Shown: in pieces, positions 63,052-64,000 of the stretch
Position numbering within the stretch: the first letter of the stretch is position 1
Layout: every line of letters begins with the position of its first letter
DNA from: Pseudorhodobacter sp. E13
Lineage (GTDB): Bacteria; Pseudomonadota; Alphaproteobacteria; Rhodobacterales; Rhodobacteraceae
DNA length: 64,000 nt
Assembly (NCBI RefSeq): GCF_003991405.1
Contig: NZ_RPEN01000159.1
Coordinates: forward strand, 496,001 to 560,000
Direction of reading: 5' to 3'
The notes under the pieces: model-generated
Told to the model about the DNA's origin: nothing
Databases searched by the model: none
The model's input: the letters and a program-made list of their open reading frames with translations, nothing else
Program-made: the position numbers and the translations under genes

Positions 63052-64000
63052 TCACCTGACGCGCCCGCCAAGCGCCGCCGTGATCGCCGTTTCCAGCTTG
63101 TCTGTCAGCTCGTCAATCTGTGCATCGCTGATGATGAAGGGCGGGGCCAGCAAAACGTGATCGCCCGCGCGCCCGTCAATCGTGCCAGACATCGGATAGC
63201 AGATAAGCCCTGCCTGAAACGCCGCTTTCTTGATCTTGGCGGCAAGGCCCAAAGCCGGGTCAAACGGCGCTTTGCTTTCGCGGTCGGCCACCAGTTCCAC
63301 CCCGCGAAACAGGCCCCGCCCGCGCAGATCGCCGACATGCGGATGCTGACCGAACCGATCCAACAGCGCGGCGGCCAGCTTGTCGCCTTGCGCGCGCACC
63401 TGCGGCAACAGGCCCCGGCCCAGAATGGCCTGCACCACGGCCAAGCCACCCGCTGTGGCAACCGGATGGCCGATATAGGTGTGGCCGTGCTGGAAAAACC
63501 CCGACCCTGCGGCAATGGCGTCATAGATCTGGCCGGAACACAGCATCGCACCAATCGGCTGATAGCCCGCGCCCAAGCCTTTGGCGATACAGGCAATATC
63601 GGGGCTGATGCCATCTTGTTCCGATGCAAACAGCGTGCCGGTGCGCCCCATGCCGCACATCACCTCATCCAAAATCAACAGTACGCCATATTGGTCACAA
63701 ATCTCGCGGATACGGCGGAAATAGCCGGGGGCGGGGGGCACCGCACCTGCCGTGGCCCCGACAACCGGTTCGGCCATAAAGGCCATCACGGTTTCCGGGC
63801 CAAGGCGCAGGATCTCCGCCTCCAGTTCATTGGCGGCGCGCAGGCCATAGTCTTCGGGTGATTCCCCCGCCGTGCGCAGCCGGTAATCATAGCAAGGCGC
63901 GATATGGCTGACATCCAGCAGCAAAGGCCCGAATTGCGCCCGCCGCCATGCGTTGCCACCCGCAGACAGCGCGCCGATGGTGTTGCCGTGATAGCTTTGC
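63052..64000 (-). CDS. Class III (omega) aminotransferase, PLP-dependent (5' partial)
   Basis: The frame is open to the window edge, so the N-terminus is missing. From the edge it reads SYHGNTIGALSAGGNAW, a class III hallmark, then LILDEVMCGMGRTG (PLP ring Asp/Glu) and Schiff-base Lys in DIACIAKGLGAGYQPIGAM, and THIGHPVA-like HTYIGHPVATAGG. The C-terminus is DLRGRGLFRGVELV and LLAPPFIISDAQID. Such enzymes transfer the amino group from omega-amino acids, beta-alanine or polyamines. The adjacent PuuR-like regulator supports an amine substrate. Confidence 0.9.
   Translation of the reverse strand, partial: QSYHGNTIGALSAGGNAWRRAQFGPLLLDVSHIAPCYDYRLRTAGESPEDYGLRAANELEAEILRLGPETVMAFMAEPVVGATAGAVPPAPGYFRRIREICDQYGVLLILDEVMCGMGRTGTLFASEQDGISPDIACIAKGLGAGYQPIGAMLCSGQIYDAIAAGSGFFQHGHTYIGHPVATAGGLAVVQAILGRGLLPQVRAQGDKLAAALLDRFGQHPHVGDLRGRGLFRGVELVADRESKAPFDPALGLAAKIKKAAFQAGLICYPMSGTIDGRAGDHVLLAPPFIISDAQIDELTDKLETAITAALGGRVR

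Overview
The window is high-GC, gene-dense DNA from what looks like an alphaproteobacterium of the Rhodobacterales (Rhodobacter/Paracoccus-like). The basis is the combination of three TRAP transporter sets, a xylFHG-type ABC system with a ROK regulator, YjbE/F/H-type exopolysaccharide genes, Hint-domain 'choice-of-anchor L' proteins, PuuD urate oxidase and an HppD with no pathway neighbours. I saw no rRNA, tRNA, CRISPR array, transposase or integrase. Assignment to a genus is not possible from sequence reading alone.

Layout. 1-1009: azlCD amino-acid exporter (azlC cut by the window edge). 1276-6581: exopolysaccharide module (NDP-sugar dehydratase/epimerase, YjbH, YjbF, YjbE-like protein, terminator). 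6636-13125: YihY membrane protein converging on tamB/tamA. 13272-17446: di-heme cytochrome c peroxidase facing a CRTAC1-like FG-GAP protein that is translationally coupled to a ROK repressor. 17663-23599: xylF, xylH, xylG, xylB and an aldo/keto reductase. 23600-29324: minus-strand housekeeping genes (META-domain lipoprotein, lytic transglycosylase, RNase R, GNAT, dapE). 29645-33991: three consecutive Hint-type proteins. 34094-37904: small orphan, LysR, puuD, lrgAB. 37905-38936: AT-rich patch with an orphan VasI/TagO-like gene. 38937-46584: six-gene minus-strand operon (LLM monooxygenase, aldo/keto reductase, flavin reductase, TRAP dctQMP) with divergent GntR and Gfo/Idh genes. 46585-49728: C4-dicarboxylate-type dctPQM. 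50201-51322: hppD. 51328-62015: minus-strand run of TAXI-TRAP transporter, universal stress protein, nitrilase-fold amidase, Orn/Lys/Arg-type decarboxylase, ATP-grasp ligase and C45 acyltransferase/hydrolase. 62420-64000: XRE-cupin regulator and a class III aminotransferase (cut by the window edge).

The two regions most likely to hold undescribed biology are the Hint trio (29645-33991) and the nitrilase/decarboxylase/ATP-grasp/C45 set (51328-57695). In the trio, two 524-residue paralogues carry a C-terminal Hint domain where other choice-of-anchor proteins carry a sorting signal. They flank a third protein whose Hint-like region lacks the catalytic Cys. The second set reads like an amine-forming, amide-forming and amide-remodelling pathway with no named product. 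A recurrent regulatory theme is a strong hairpin just after the binding-protein gene of three transporter operons (xylF, C4-dicarboxylate dctP, TAXI).
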